Assembly (NCBI GenBank): GCA_016185425.1
Contig: JACPNQ010000026.1
Coordinates: 1-64,000, forward strand
DNA: 64,000 nucleotides
Reading direction: 5' to 3'
Source of the DNA: Acidobacteriota bacterium
GTDB lineage: Bacteria; Acidobacteriota; Terriglobia; Bryobacterales; Bryobacteraceae
A model generated the notes under the pieces. That model saw only the letters and a list, made by a program, of their open reading frames with translations. It had not been told where the DNA came from and did not search any database. Every line of letters starts with the position of its first letter. Positions within the stretch are counted from its first letter, which is position 1. Both the position numbers and the translations under genes were made by a program. Shown here piece after piece: positions 24,071-34,351 of this stretch.

Positions 24071-27058
24071 ATGCAATGCCCACTCTGTAAAGTCGATCTC
24101 CCTACCGAGGCTACGGATTGCCCGAATTGCAGCACTGCGTCCAGCTCCTCCGGCGCCACGATGACACGCGCGGAGCCGATCGGCACTGGGTCTCCGTCTC
24201 GCGGTAACAATGCCGCGCACCAGCCCGACGACACAGGCGAATTCCAAATTGGCCAGTTGCATCCCGGCTCGGTGCTTGGCGGGCGTTTCGAGATTCTCCA
24301 GATCCTCGGCCAGGGCGCGATGGGAGCGGTCTACAAAGCCCGGGACAAAGAATTGGACCGGTTCGTCGCGCTGAAGGTAATCCGCCCGGAGCTCGCGAAC
24401 CGGCGCGAAATTCTCGACCGCTTTAAGCAGGAGCTCATCCTCGCCCGGCAGATCACACATAGAAGCGTGGTCCGCATTTTCGATGTCGGGGTAGCCGATG
24501 GTACACGGTTCATTACGATGGAGTTCGTCGACGGGCGCGACCTCCAGTCGTTAATGGCCAGCGGTGTTAAGAAATCGCTGGAGGAAAAAGTCAACATCAT
24601 TCAACAGGTGTGTGAAGCCCTGGATGCGGCGCATGCCGAGGGGGTTGTTCACCGGGACCTGAAGCCGCAGAACATCATGGTGAACGATTCCGGCCGCGCC
24701 GTGGTGATGGACTTCGGTATCGCCCGGTCGATGGAGCAGGCCGGGGCAACCTCCACAGGCGCGATCATCGGGACGCCGGCATACATGTCGCCGGAACAGG
24801 CCAAGGGAGAGAAGGCCGATACCCGTTCCGATCTCTTTTCTCTGGGCGTCATTTTCTATGAGCTGGTCACCAACAAGAAGCCGTACGTTTCGGACACCGT
24901 TGTCGGGCTTCTCCTGAAGCGCATCCAGGAACGGCCGGTTCCGCCGATCCAATGCGGCACAGGTATTCCGCGAACACTCAACGACATCATCCTCCAGTGC
25001 ATGGCCATTGAACCGGCCGAACGCTACCAGACCGCGAAGGAGGTTCTGCGCGATCTGCAATCCTGGCAAACGCCCAACATCGCCGACGAGACTGTTTTCG
25101 CCACCTCTGTCGTGGACATGCCGGCGGCCGCTCCCAAGCGGACGGAACGGCGTTGGAATTGGAAGTCTACCGCCGCCGGTGCCGCCGCTTTGGCATTGAT
25201 GGCCGCTGGCGGTTACTTCGTGCGAGACCGGCTTCGCCCAGCGCCGGCCGCGCCGCTGGCGCCGGTCACCGTGATGATTGCCGAATTCGCCAATCAGACC
25301 GGCGATCCGGTCTTCGATGGCACACTGGAGCCGGTGTTCAAGCTGGCGCTCGAGGGCGCCGGATTCATCAACGCATACGACCGCACCCAACTGCGCAGCC
25401 TTGGCGCCAAGCTGGACCACCCTGGCGACAAGCTCGATGAACAAACGGCGCGCCGGATCGCGGTCAATCAGGGTCTCGGTGTCGTGGTGTCCGGCACTCT
25501 CGACCGTCGTGGAAATGGCTACACACTTACAGTGAAGGCGAGCCAGGCCGTGACCGGAAATGCAGTTACCACGACTTCCGCCAACGCTTCGAGGAAGGAT
25601 CAGGTCCTTGCGGCGGCCACCGAAGCGGCCGCATCGATCCGGCAGGCGGTCGGCGATGCGACCGCATCGGAATCCGCGCAAAGATTTGCCATGGAGACTC
25701 TCTCGGCTACGTCGCTGGAAGCCGTTCACGAATACTCGCAGGCGATGGAGGCGGTGTCGAATGGCAAGTACAATCAGGCGTTAGGTGCGTTCACGAAGGC
25801 CGCCGAGCTGGATCCGAATTTCGGCATCGCCTATACGGGAATGTCGGTCGCCTCACGCACGCTGGGACGATACGAAGACGCGGAAAAATACGTTCAACTT
25901 GCCCTGCGACACGTGGACCGGATGACCGAACGGGAACGATATCGCACCCGCGGCCACTACTACCTGTTGAAGGGCAATCACCAGAAATGCGTTGAGGAGT
26001 ACAGCGCGTTGATTGGCCGGTATCCGGCCGACATCACGGCTCTGAACAATCTCGCGTTGTGCTCCAGTCATCTGCGAGATATGAAGAGGGCCGTGGCGGA
26101 GATGCGGAAGGCCGTCGGGCTGCTGCCCAAGCGCCTGATCTACCGCGTCAATCTCTCGCTCTATTCTTCCTACGGCGGCGATTTTGAAACCGGAGACAAG
26201 GAGGCCGTTGCGGCGCAGCAGATAAGCGCGTCCCTCCCACAAGTTTTTATCGCTTTGGCCTTCGCGCAATTGGGCAAGGGGCAGGCGCCGCGGGCTGCCG
26301 AGACGTACAAACTGCTGGAGAAAACGGGGGCGGCGGGCGCATCCTTTGCCGCTTCCGGACTTGCCGATCTCGCTTTCTACGAAGGCCGTTTCTCCGATGC
26401 CGTTCGCCTGCTCGAGGAGGGCGCCCAAACCGATCTCGCGGATAAAGAACCGGAGCGTGCCGCCGGCAAGTTTGCGGCGCTGGCCGACGTTCAGCTCGCG
26501 CGCGGCCAAAATGGCGCCGCTGCCGGCGCCGCCGAAAAAGCACTCGCAAATAGCAAGGCTGTAAAAGTGCAGTTTCTCGCGGCTCGTGTTCTTGCCGCAA
26601 CCGGGGACGCGGCGAAGGCACGCACGCTGACGGCCGGACTCGCGGCCGAGCAGCAAGGCGAACCGCAAGCCTACGCTAAATTGCTGGAGGGCGACGCCGC
26701 GCTGCGGGCAGGCGATCCGCGCAAGGCAGTCCAACTGATGACCGAGGCGAATCGTCTGGCCGATACCTGGATCGGACACTTCGATCTTGGCCGCGCTTAC
26801 CTGGAAGCCGGCGCATTCGCTGAATCCGATTCCGAATTTGACCGCTGCATCCGGCGGCGAGGCGAGGCTCTGGCCCTATTCCTCGACGAGATTCCGACGT
26901 ACGGCTATTTTCCGCCCGTCTACTACTACCTGGGGCGGGTACGGGAGGGCCTCAAATCCAGTGGATTCGCCGACTCGTATCGCACGTACCTCAACATCCG
27001 AGGCAGTGCCAATGAAGACCCGCGGCTGCCCGAAGTGCGGCGCCGGGCCGGTGGCTAG
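24071..27058 (+). CDS. Membrane Ser/Thr protein kinase with zinc ribbon and TPR domain
   Basis: This 995-residue protein begins with a zinc-ribbon-like CPLC..CPNC (residues 3-20). A complete eukaryotic-type kinase domain follows (about 75-340) with GQGAMGAVYKA, VALKVI, HRDLKPQN, DFGIAR and GTPAYMSPEQ. A single membrane segment lies near residue 370 (STAAGAAALALMAAGGYF). A FlgO-like region (VMIAEFANQTGDPVFDGTLE) and about eight TPR-type repeats complete the external half. All catalytic residues are present, so it should be an active kinase; its ligand and substrates are unknown. The ATG at 24071 starts just before the zinc ribbon. It is an isolated gene, which is usual for acidobacterial kinases of this layout. 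Confidence 0.9.
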   Translation: MQCPLCKVDLPTEATDCPNCSTASSSSGATMTRAEPIGTGSPSRGNNAAHQPDDTGEFQIGQLHPGSVLGGRFEILQILGQGAMGAVYKARDKELDRFVALKVIRPELANRREILDRFKQELILARQITHRSVVRIFDVGVADGTRFITMEFVDGRDLQSLMASGVKKSLEEKVNIIQQVCEALDAAHAEGVVHRDLKPQNIMVNDSGRAVVMDFGIARSMEQAGATSTGAIIGTPAYMSPEQAKGEKADTRSDLFSLGVIFYELVTNKKPYVSDTVVGLLLKRIQERPVPPIQCGTGIPRTLNDIILQCMAIEPAERYQTAKEVLRDLQSWQTPNIADETVFATSVVDMPAAAPKRTERRWNWKSTAAGAAALALMAAGGYFVRDRLRPAPAAPLAPVTVMIAEFANQTGDPVFDGTLEPVFKLALEGAGFINAYDRTQLRSLGAKLDHPGDKLDEQTARRIAVNQGLGVVVSGTLDRRGNGYTLTVKASQAVTGNAVTTTSANASRKDQVLAAATEAAASIRQAVGDATASESAQRFAMETLSATSLEAVHEYSQAMEAVSNGKYNQALGAFTKAAELDPNFGIAYTGMSVASRTLGRYEDAEKYVQLALRHVDRMTERERYRTRGHYYLLKGNHQKCVEEYSALIGRYPADITALNNLALCSSHLRDMKRAVAEMRKAVGLLPKRLIYRVNLSLYSSYGGDFETGDKEAVAAQQISASLPQVFIALAFAQLGKGQAPRAAETYKLLEKTGAAGASFAASGLADLAFYEGRFSDAVRLLEEGAQTDLADKEPERAAGKFAALADVQLARGQNGAAAGAAEKALANSKAVKVQFLAARVLAATGDAAKARTLTAGLAAEQQGEPQAYAKLLEGDAALRAGDPRKAVQLMTEANRLADTWIGHFDLGRAYLEAGAFAESDSEFDRCIRRRGEALALFLDEIPTYGYFPPVYYYLGRVREGLKSSGFADSYRTYLNIRGSANEDPRLPEVRRRAGG

Positions 27059-27073
27059 GCGCCCCAGCCCGGT

Positions 27074-29830
27074 TTATCGTTTCAGCACACTTAATGGAGT
27101 CGATGGCGCGCTTTGAATGAGCGAGCAGTTACCAGTCACGTTCGGATCGCACGAATAGGCGGTGACGAAGTAGATGTACGTCGTGTTGTTCTTGACGTTG
27201 TAATCCCGGTATAGGGTTGCCGGCGGTGCGCCGTCGATGGAGGTAATCAGCGAGAAATCGGTGGCCGTTCTGCTATCGATCTTGCGCCAGAGACCGTACC
27301 GTCTGGTCTGTCCAAATTCGGGAGCGGGCCAGCTTATTTCGATGTAGTCCTTTGTGACGATGGCGCTCAGGGCACCCGGCGCATCCGCCGTCGACGCTGC
27401 TGTCTCATAGTCGATCTCGCCAACATCTTCGAGGCCGACATCTTCCAGCCCCACGTCTTCCAGACCGACATCCTCCAGCCCGACGTCCTCCAGCCCAACA
27501 TCTTCCAGGCCGACGTCTTCCAGACCCAGGTCGTCACGAGCAACGCCAAGTGAAACGCGGGTCAGGTTTGGACTTCCCCCCACTTGCCGGGCGTCGAGCC
27601 TGCTCCAATCGTTCGAATCCGAATATAGGATGTCGAGCGGACCATTCAGGTTGGCATCCTGGCCGAACTCAGCAGACTCGATTGTGCCGCTGTTATTCCA
27701 GTCCGTTGGGACGCTGACCGGTGTTTTTCCGTCCACGCGAAGCAGTTTCTGGGCTGTGGCGGGAATCGGAGTCCCGTCGCAATAACGTTTCGCAAAGCGG
27801 CTTCCGGCCTGGGCAAGGTCGATCGTGAGATCCAGCGGTCCCGGCGGGGCATACCAGCGCGTACGTAGATCGGCCGCGCCCAGTATATCGGTCTCGCGGA
27901 GTGTGTTTTCGTTGAGAGCACTCAGCGCGCCGGCGGAGTAATTGATGCTTAGCGTGCCGTCGCCCTTGGGAACTCCCCGAACCTGGAACAGGTAGTTCAT
28001 TACGCTCACGTAGTTCGGCTTGCAATTCAGCGAGACGTCGCCGCCGTGCCCGAGGTTCAAGTTATGCCCGAGCTCATGCATGAAGGTTCCGGCCTGCGTG
28101 AGAGTATTTCCTACGCGATCGACACAGTACTTCTGATTCGCAGCCAATGCAATTGCCGGGTCCTTTTGGCACCCCGGCGTATCGTCGGAGCGCCATAACC
28201 CGAGTGTGATCGCTATATTCGATCCGGGCTTGTCGGCGATGCCCGAGATTTTTCGCGGTTTGGCCGGGTCGGCAGGTTCCGGCCGGCCAAGCGCGTGGCC
28301 GAAAATCGTGTAGTGGTAGGCATGCCGGCGGCTCTTCTGGAAATAGGCGAGTTTCAGCGCGCGGAATCCGCGCCTCCAGCCGATCACGCCTTTTTCGTTC
28401 GGGAACGCGCAAGTTTTGGTTGCGCTTGGCACGCATGTCACCGAATCCTCGTCAATCGGCTGGCCGCCGTTGGCGAATGCCGCGGGGACGATATACGACG
28501 GAAGCGCCGCTGGAGCGGGAATGGAATAGATCGCCCCTATGTCGAAATGCAGTTTGATGCCGCGCAGACCGAATGCGTCCGCCATCATCTTCAACGCTTC
28601 GTTCTTCGGCCGGTGGGAGTGGCCTGGCTTGCTCTGATCGGCGCTCAAATCCCCATACACCATGTGGTCCACTTCCACAAAGATGTCCGGGACGTTGGGA
28701 TTTGCACCGGGGAGCGGTACGGTGCCTCCGGTCAGAACATCGGTGTACCCCTGGTTCAATTCCCAACTGTCCAGCAGGCCGTCCCTGTCCGTGTCCTGTA
28801 CGGTGGTGCTGAAGATAATGCTTGTCCACGACAAGCAGTCGACCGAACTGAGCACGGGAGTCACCTTCGTCTTGAATGTCCCGTTTGTGACGCCTGCCAT
28901 GAGAGAGCTGACGTCCACCGTCAGGTTGTCCCAAGCCAGCCCCTGCGCGCCTTGGAATGGATTTGTATCCACGGGAAGAAGCGGCGACGTCAGAGCAGTG
29001 CCGTTGAACCACAGGCGCTCTTTGAAACTGGAATCGCCGTCGCCGGCGATGTGGGTCATTTTGGCCTGTGCGTTCGCGGCCGACTGTTCATAGAATCCCT
29101 TGATCTCCTGTTCGTACTCGGGGGCATCCTGGTTAGCGGTCCGTGCGCCATCATAAATGACGATCGCCCTCAGAGGCGCCGTGGGATCGCGATAAACAAC
29201 AACCAGACTTGCTCCCACCGCATACGCCACCTGATTCCCGGTTCCGGAAGACTGGCTCCCGCCCGCTCCGCTGTCCGGTAACGCGACCACATGAGGGCCG
29301 TTGGCGATCCTGGTCTTGGTCGTTGGGTCCGTCGCCAGAAACCTCAGGACGTCCGCCCGGTACGAGCGCACCTCCTGTCCGCCGCTTGTGGTTCCCGAGC
29401 CGCCGCCTGAACTCCAGCAGGCCGATGCTTTGCCGATCAATCTGCCGGAAATCCTGGATCCCCGAAATGTGCCTTTATCGCCCGCCGGCACATTGGTGCC
29501 GGGTTCTATGGTTTGCCAATAAAGATACGCAGCGAGCACATGCTGGCCTTGCGGCACTCCGCCAACGGTTATCGTACCCTTCGCATAGCTATTGGCGGAC
29601 CCGCCAACAATCGCCTGAGTCTGCGTATCCACAGCGCCTTTCCCGCGCAGCCCTACGCCAGCGACGACGTAATCGCCGGTGACGAAGAAATTGTTGTAGA
29701 GATCGAGACGATTTTCTTTGGGCGGCGGGGGAGCCGAACACAATGCCGCGGCGAATAACGTCGCCAGCACTGGTGAATACCAGGTCCTGCAAACGATATA
29801 CCGTTGCTTGGCACTACCTTCTGAAACCAT
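27074..29830 (-). CDS. Secreted metzincin-type metalloprotease with pentapeptide repeat and FN3 domain
   Basis: This 918-residue protein has a signal peptide (YSPVLATLFAAALCSA), a beta-rich N-terminal region, a DTDRDGLLDSWE calcium-binding motif near residue 345 and the zinc site HELGHNLNLGH near residue 585. The HExxHxxGxxH pattern, with VMNYLF downstream as a candidate Met-turn, defines a metzincin-like protease. Before the end lies a run of seven GLEDV units (about residues 768-806), followed by a fibronectin-type III domain (YIEISWPAPEFGQTRRYGLW). It is likely a secreted or surface protease that binds calcium. The ATG at 29830 directly precedes the signal peptide. Confidence 0.85.
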   Translation of the reverse strand: MVSEGSAKQRYIVCRTWYSPVLATLFAAALCSAPPPPKENRLDLYNNFFVTGDYVVAGVGLRGKGAVDTQTQAIVGGSANSYAKGTITVGGVPQGQHVLAAYLYWQTIEPGTNVPAGDKGTFRGSRISGRLIGKASACWSSGGGSGTTSGGQEVRSYRADVLRFLATDPTTKTRIANGPHVVALPDSGAGGSQSSGTGNQVAYAVGASLVVVYRDPTAPLRAIVIYDGARTANQDAPEYEQEIKGFYEQSAANAQAKMTHIAGDGDSSFKERLWFNGTALTSPLLPVDTNPFQGAQGLAWDNLTVDVSSLMAGVTNGTFKTKVTPVLSSVDCLSWTSIIFSTTVQDTDRDGLLDSWELNQGYTDVLTGGTVPLPGANPNVPDIFVEVDHMVYGDLSADQSKPGHSHRPKNEALKMMADAFGLRGIKLHFDIGAIYSIPAPAALPSYIVPAAFANGGQPIDEDSVTCVPSATKTCAFPNEKGVIGWRRGFRALKLAYFQKSRRHAYHYTIFGHALGRPEPADPAKPRKISGIADKPGSNIAITLGLWRSDDTPGCQKDPAIALAANQKYCVDRVGNTLTQAGTFMHELGHNLNLGHGGDVSLNCKPNYVSVMNYLFQVRGVPKGDGTLSINYSAGALSALNENTLRETDILGAADLRTRWYAPPGPLDLTIDLAQAGSRFAKRYCDGTPIPATAQKLLRVDGKTPVSVPTDWNNSGTIESAEFGQDANLNGPLDILYSDSNDWSRLDARQVGGSPNLTRVSLGVARDDLGLEDVGLEDVGLEDVGLEDVGLEDVGLEDVGLEDVGEIDYETAASTADAPGALSAIVTKDYIEISWPAPEFGQTRRYGLWRKIDSRTATDFSLITSIDGAPPATLYRDYNVKNNTTYIYFVTAYSCDPNVTGNCSLIQSAPSTPLSVLKR
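27419..27531 (-). repeat. Seven-copy 15-bp repeat encoding GLEDV
   Basis: Within the protease gene the 15-base unit repeats seven times in frame, each encoding Gly-Leu-Glu-Asp-Val. The units differ at third codon positions (for example gac/gat, gtc/gtg, cag/cga contexts on the plus strand) while the amino acids are constant. This indicates selection on the peptide, not fresh DNA slippage. Confidence 0.95.
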
Positions 29831-30057
29831 AGTGTTGAGCGTCCTTATTTGTAGAGAAATGTAAGGTCGTGTATCAGCGCGCCGAGGCACTTTAACAGGT
29901 CGTCAGAAACCGGAGAGTGTCCTCAAAGTTAGCCCGCCATATGCGAAAGTGTCAAGTAGACCGTCGAATTTGTAGCGTCTGCGCGTACTGGTACTGGAAT
30001 TGAGATCGTGTCACAGCCGCGCCAGAGCGGACCGGATGTCATGGGAAAGGGGCATGG

Positions 30058-30828
30058 ATGACAAGGCAACGGGAGGGAATGAACGGGAAAGTGGTAATTG
30101 TCACCGGCGGCAGTTCCGGGCTTGGTGAAGCGGCGGCAGTCCGGATGGCGAATGATGGGGCAATCGTTGTGGTCGCCGCCCGGCGGCGGGACAAGGGCGA
30201 AGCAGTGGCGCGCAAGGTTGGCGGTTACTTTGTCGAGGCAGACGTGACGCGGCGGGAGGATGTGCGGCGGATAGTGGAGGAGACGCTGGAGCGTTATGGA
30301 CGCCTGGATGCGGCAGTGAACAATGCGGGCGTTTCAGGACCCGTGCGGACGCCGGTAGCGGACGTGGAGGAAGAGGGTTGGGACGCCGTCATGAACGTGA
30401 ATCTGAAGGCGGTGTGGATGTGCATGAAATACGAGATTCCGGCGATGTTGCGGAATGGCGGCGGAGCGATTGTGAATGTATCGTCCATTTACGGACTGAA
30501 GGCGAGCGATATCGGCCATGCACCTTACTGCGCGAGTAAGCACGGTGTGATCGGACTTACGAAATCGGCGGCCGTCGATTACGCCCGGCAGGGGATCCGT
30601 GTGAATGCAATTAGTCCGGGATTTACACGGTCCGAGATGGTGGATCCAGGGGTGGAAGCGAAGGCGGAGTTGTTTAAGCTGCTGGTGGAGCGGCACTCGT
30701 CGGTGAACAGGCTGGGCGAGGCCGAGGAGGCGGCGGAGGCGATTGCATGGCTTTGCTCGGACGCGTCGCAGTTCGTGAACGGGACGGTGCTGACGGTTGA
30801 CGGGGGTCCGGGGCCGCGGTTGTACTGA
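30058..30828 (+). CDS. Short-chain dehydrogenase/reductase (SDR)
   Basis: This 256-residue enzyme is a classical SDR: NAD(P)-binding VTGGSSGLG near residue 15, NNAG near 92, catalytic Ser in VNVSSIYG and Tyr-x-x-x-Lys in YCASKHG near 160, and the C-terminal FVNGTVLTVDGG typical of 3-oxoacyl reductase-like members. It oxidises or reduces an alcohol/ketone of unknown identity in the cytoplasm. GGAAAGGGG stands just before the chosen ATG; a second in-frame ATG at 30079 is possible. It is 104 bases upstream of a TonB receptor gene on the same strand and might belong to its catabolic pathway. Confidence 0.9.
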   Translation: MTRQREGMNGKVVIVTGGSSGLGEAAAVRMANDGAIVVVAARRRDKGEAVARKVGGYFVEADVTRREDVRRIVEETLERYGRLDAAVNNAGVSGPVRTPVADVEEEGWDAVMNVNLKAVWMCMKYEIPAMLRNGGGAIVNVSSIYGLKASDIGHAPYCASKHGVIGLTKSAAVDYARQGIRVNAISPGFTRSEMVDPGVEAKAELFKLLVERHSSVNRLGEAEEAAEAIAWLCSDASQFVNGTVLTVDGGPGPRLY

Positions 30829-30932
30829 TTGTGTGCGGCTGAGGTGCCGCTGCGGCTTGCGGCCGGGAAGTTGTGTTTATATACTTTGGCGCAAGGTCTT
30901 GAAGCACCAACGGGGACTTGTAAGGAGCTTCC

Positions 30933-33900
30933 ATGAATCGCAGCTTGCACTCTCGCCAACGCCCGGGTTGGGGCGTCCTGGCATTCGCTTTGCTTCTCGT
31001 TATTGACGGCCAATCGGCTGAAGCGCAGGTCGCCTTCGGCACGATGGTCGGGAACGTGACCGACGCCACCGGTGCCGCGGTGCCAACGGCAACCGTCAAG
31101 GTGACGCTGACGCAAACCAACGACGTTCGCAACGCTCAGGCAGACGCCGCGGGCGCCTACACCATCTCTACGGTGACGCCGGGCACTTATAGGGTTGAAG
31201 TAGCGGCGCCGGGATTTAAGACGTTCGTCGCTCCGAACATCCTGGTAAACCAGAACAATGTGGTCCGCGTCGACGCGCAACTTCAAGTGGGCGCGGCATC
31301 GGATTCCGTTACTGTCGAAGCCACTACGGCATCCCTCCAGACGGATCGCGCGGATATTCGCGGCGAGCTGGCCAGCCAGCAGTTATTGGAACTGCCGCAG
31401 CCGAATCGAACCTATCTGGGAATGATGGTTTTGATGACGGGCACGACGCCGCCAGGAGGACAACTCAGCGGTGGAACGAACAACCCTTCGAAGGGCATGA
31501 CTTTCGCGTTTAACGGTACGGGAAACAACGGGGCCACAGTCAGAATCGAGGGTGTAAACGCCTTGAATCCCTGGAATCGCGCGGCGCAATCCTATGTCCC
31601 TTCGATTGAAGCGATCCAGAACGTCAACGTCGCGACGAACGCCAACGATGCCGAACAGGTAATGGCGGGAGGGGCATCGGTAAATGTGATGCTCAAGAGC
31701 GGCACCAACGAGATGCACGGTTCGCTGTTCTGGTACAACAGCAACTCCTTCTTTGAGGCGAACAATTTCTTCGCGAACCAGCGCGGCCTGAAGCCGCCAC
31801 CGCTCAACAACAACAATGGAGGCGGCTCCGCCGGTGGCCATATCATCCGGAATAAGCTGTTCTACTTCGGCTCCTACGAAGGCGACTGGAACCACTCGTC
31901 CGATTCGGCCGTGCTATCGATTCCAGGGCCGAGAGAGTTGGGCGGCGACTTTAGCGGATCCTCGAACCCGATCTACGACCCGCTGACCGGCAACGTCGCA
32001 AACTGTCTTGCCGGCGGCGTGGCCGCCGAATGCGCCAGGGACAGGACTCCATTCCCGGGCAACCTCATTCCGAGGAACCGGTTTGACGCGGTGACCAACC
32101 GGATCATTCCGGACATTCCGAAGACCAATATCGAGGGATCGCTCAACAATTACTACATGAACAGGCTGACGATCTACAACCTCCACAAGATCGATACCAA
32201 GTTCGACTACATTGCGACACCGAAAATGCGGCTGTCCTTCCGCTATGGGAAACAACCTTACTACAACTTCCAGCAGCCGATCTACGGCGAAGTGCTGGGA
32301 GGCAGCGCGGGTTTCCCGCAATCGGGTGCAGGGAACTACCTTCAGCACGGGCACGGCGTGACGGTCTCCGGGTCGGTGAACTATGTGGCGAGCCCCACAC
32401 TGGTCATCGACGGAACATTTGGCTACGTGAGCTCCCACCAATTGTTGTTCCCCAACAAGTCTGATGAAAAGTACGGGTTGGACACATTGAAGATTCCCGG
32501 CTCCAATCAGGGCCCGCTCCCATGGGCGGGTGGAGTGCCGAATTTCCGGATCACGAACTACGTGCCGATGGGTATGTCGTATCCGGCGCTCGAATACAAG
32601 CAGCCGCTGTATGAATATGTGGCGAACGTGAGCAAGATCAAAGGCTCCCATTCGATCCGAGCGGGATTTGATGCGTTCTACCAGTTCCCGGATCACATCG
32701 AGCTGCGGGACAACTCCTACTTCTTCGACGGCTCCTCCACAATCCGGAACGGCGGGCCCGGCGCGAATCAATACAACGCGCTGGCCGACTTCGTGCTGGG
32801 CAGGCACAATAATGCGTACCAGTGGCTGCAGGTTCTGCAACCGTACTTGAAGATGCGCTGGTGGCAGTATGCGCTCTATGTGCGCGACCAGTGGCAAGTC
32901 AACCGCAAGCTGACGCTGAACTACGGCGTCCATTGGGAGAAGTATCCGGTACCCAACAGAGACGAAACGGGGATTTACTTTGCGGATTATTTCAACTCGT
33001 TCACGGTCAGAGTTTGCGGCGAGGGCAGCCAACCGAGAAACTGCCAGATGACCACTTCGAACAAGCTTTTTGGCCCCAGCATAGGTATTGCCTACCGTCC
33101 ATTTGAGAAGTTCGTGGTTCGCGCGGGCTACGCGTTGAATCCGAATCAGGAGCCGATGGGAACGGGCCAAATGCAGTCGTTCCCCGGCGAAGTCCGGCTG
33201 GACCTGCAGCCCTACAACGCTACGTATGGCTCCGGCGGCACGTTGACGCAGGGCTTCCCGATTATCCAGGCGCCCAAGGGCGATAACGGCGTCTACAAGA
33301 TTCCTCCGCAGACTGGGAACTTAACAGCGCTGAATGCGCAAAATAACTATGTCCGGGGCTACTTCCAGTCGTACAACTTTACTGTGCAACGGGAGTTTGC
33401 GGGCAACATTTTGGCGCAGGCCGGTTATGTCGGCATGCACTCGGCGAAGCTACAGAGAAACTTGAACGTGAACTATGGCCAGATTGGCGGCGGGAACGCC
33501 AGTCTTCCGCTCTTCAAGTTCGGCCATACGACGAACGCGACGCAGCTCTTCTTTGACGGGACGGCGAAATACAACTCGCTTCAGTCGACGATCACGAAGC
33601 GTCTGAGCAAGGGCTTCACTTCGCAGTTTGCTTATACCTATTCGAAGCTGATCTCGATGAATGCTTCCGTTTTGATTCCCGAATACAAGCGAAGAAACTA
33701 CTATACGGACGGCTCCGACCGCACCCACCATATTGTTGTGAGCACAAACTATGCGCTGCCGTTTGGCAAGGGACAGAGGTGGGTGAACGGCGGGATCGGC
33801 GCTCTGGTTTTGGGCGACTGGAACCTCTCCGGCCTCTACAATCACTGGTCCGGCGTGCCTTTCACGGTGACCGCGGCGGGCGCATCGTGTAACTGCCCGA

Positions 33901-34334
33901 ACAATACGCAGACCGCCGATCTGGTGAACACGAATGTGGGCGCCGGACGGTTGCGTGGATCGGCGGCCACGTCATCGAACAACGTCGCCGATGCGTACTT
34001 CGATGTGCTGGCATATCGTCCGGTCACGGATGTCCGGTTCGGGACCAGCGGCTTCAATCAGCTTCGTGGGCCTGGGAACGACAACATCGACATAAGCCTC
34101 ATGAAGATGGTCAGATTCCGGGAGCGTTATGGATTCCAGATCCGCGGGGAGGCGCTGAATATGACCAACACCGCTCACTTTGCCGTTCCGGGTGCGAATG
34201 CTTCGAATATGTCGCTGAATGCCGATGGCTCCCTGCGAGCCTTGAATGGATTTGGTCAGATCACCGCGACCGCTCCACTCGGCCGCGTCATCGACCAGCG
34301 TTACTTCCGGTTCAGTTTGCGGCTGCTGTTTTAG
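30933..34334 (+). CDS. Oar-like TonB-dependent receptor with carboxypeptidase-regulatory domain (1)
   Basis: This 1133-residue outer-membrane protein has a signal peptide (WGVLAFALLLVIDGQSAEAQ). A carboxypeptidase-regulatory-like domain follows (about residues 35-115, GTMVGNVTDATGAAVPTATV), then a plug region (ITVNQTDRADIRG ... VRIEGVNALNPWNRA) and a long beta-barrel. The last residues, RYFRFSLRLLF, end in the aromatic residue required for barrel assembly. AAGGAG precedes the ATG. It is 18 bases upstream of a secreted PD40/TPR protein gene, so the two probably form one unit. Such receptors import or process large organic molecules or peptides; the ligand is unknown. Confidence 0.9.
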   Translation: MNRSLHSRQRPGWGVLAFALLLVIDGQSAEAQVAFGTMVGNVTDATGAAVPTATVKVTLTQTNDVRNAQADAAGAYTISTVTPGTYRVEVAAPGFKTFVAPNILVNQNNVVRVDAQLQVGAASDSVTVEATTASLQTDRADIRGELASQQLLELPQPNRTYLGMMVLMTGTTPPGGQLSGGTNNPSKGMTFAFNGTGNNGATVRIEGVNALNPWNRAAQSYVPSIEAIQNVNVATNANDAEQVMAGGASVNVMLKSGTNEMHGSLFWYNSNSFFEANNFFANQRGLKPPPLNNNNGGGSAGGHIIRNKLFYFGSYEGDWNHSSDSAVLSIPGPRELGGDFSGSSNPIYDPLTGNVANCLAGGVAAECARDRTPFPGNLIPRNRFDAVTNRIIPDIPKTNIEGSLNNYYMNRLTIYNLHKIDTKFDYIATPKMRLSFRYGKQPYYNFQQPIYGEVLGGSAGFPQSGAGNYLQHGHGVTVSGSVNYVASPTLVIDGTFGYVSSHQLLFPNKSDEKYGLDTLKIPGSNQGPLPWAGGVPNFRITNYVPMGMSYPALEYKQPLYEYVANVSKIKGSHSIRAGFDAFYQFPDHIELRDNSYFFDGSSTIRNGGPGANQYNALADFVLGRHNNAYQWLQVLQPYLKMRWWQYALYVRDQWQVNRKLTLNYGVHWEKYPVPNRDETGIYFADYFNSFTVRVCGEGSQPRNCQMTTSNKLFGPSIGIAYRPFEKFVVRAGYALNPNQEPMGTGQMQSFPGEVRLDLQPYNATYGSGGTLTQGFPIIQAPKGDNGVYKIPPQTGNLTALNAQNNYVRGYFQSYNFTVQREFAGNILAQAGYVGMHSAKLQRNLNVNYGQIGGGNASLPLFKFGHTTNATQLFFDGTAKYNSLQSTITKRLSKGFTSQFAYTYSKLISMNASVLIPEYKRRNYYTDGSDRTHHIVVSTNYALPFGKGQRWVNGGIGALVLGDWNLSGLYNHWSGVPFTVTAAGASCNCPNNTQTADLVNTNVGAGRLRGSAATSSNNVADAYFDVLAYRPVTDVRFGTSGFNQLRGPGNDNIDISLMKMVRFRERYGFQIRGEALNMTNTAHFAVPGANASNMSLNADGSLRALNGFGQITATAPLGRVIDQRYFRFSLRLLF

Positions 34335-34351
34335 CTGTAGGCTAGCGGTTT

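Noticed and set aside
27419..27531. Regular spaced repeats as a possible CRISPR array
   Set aside because: The unit is 15 bases with no spacers and encodes an in-frame pentapeptide within a protease gene.
31914..33170. A 418-codon open frame on the minus strand
   Set aside because: It lies fully inside receptor 1, which has a clear fold and start; the antisense frame has no signal.
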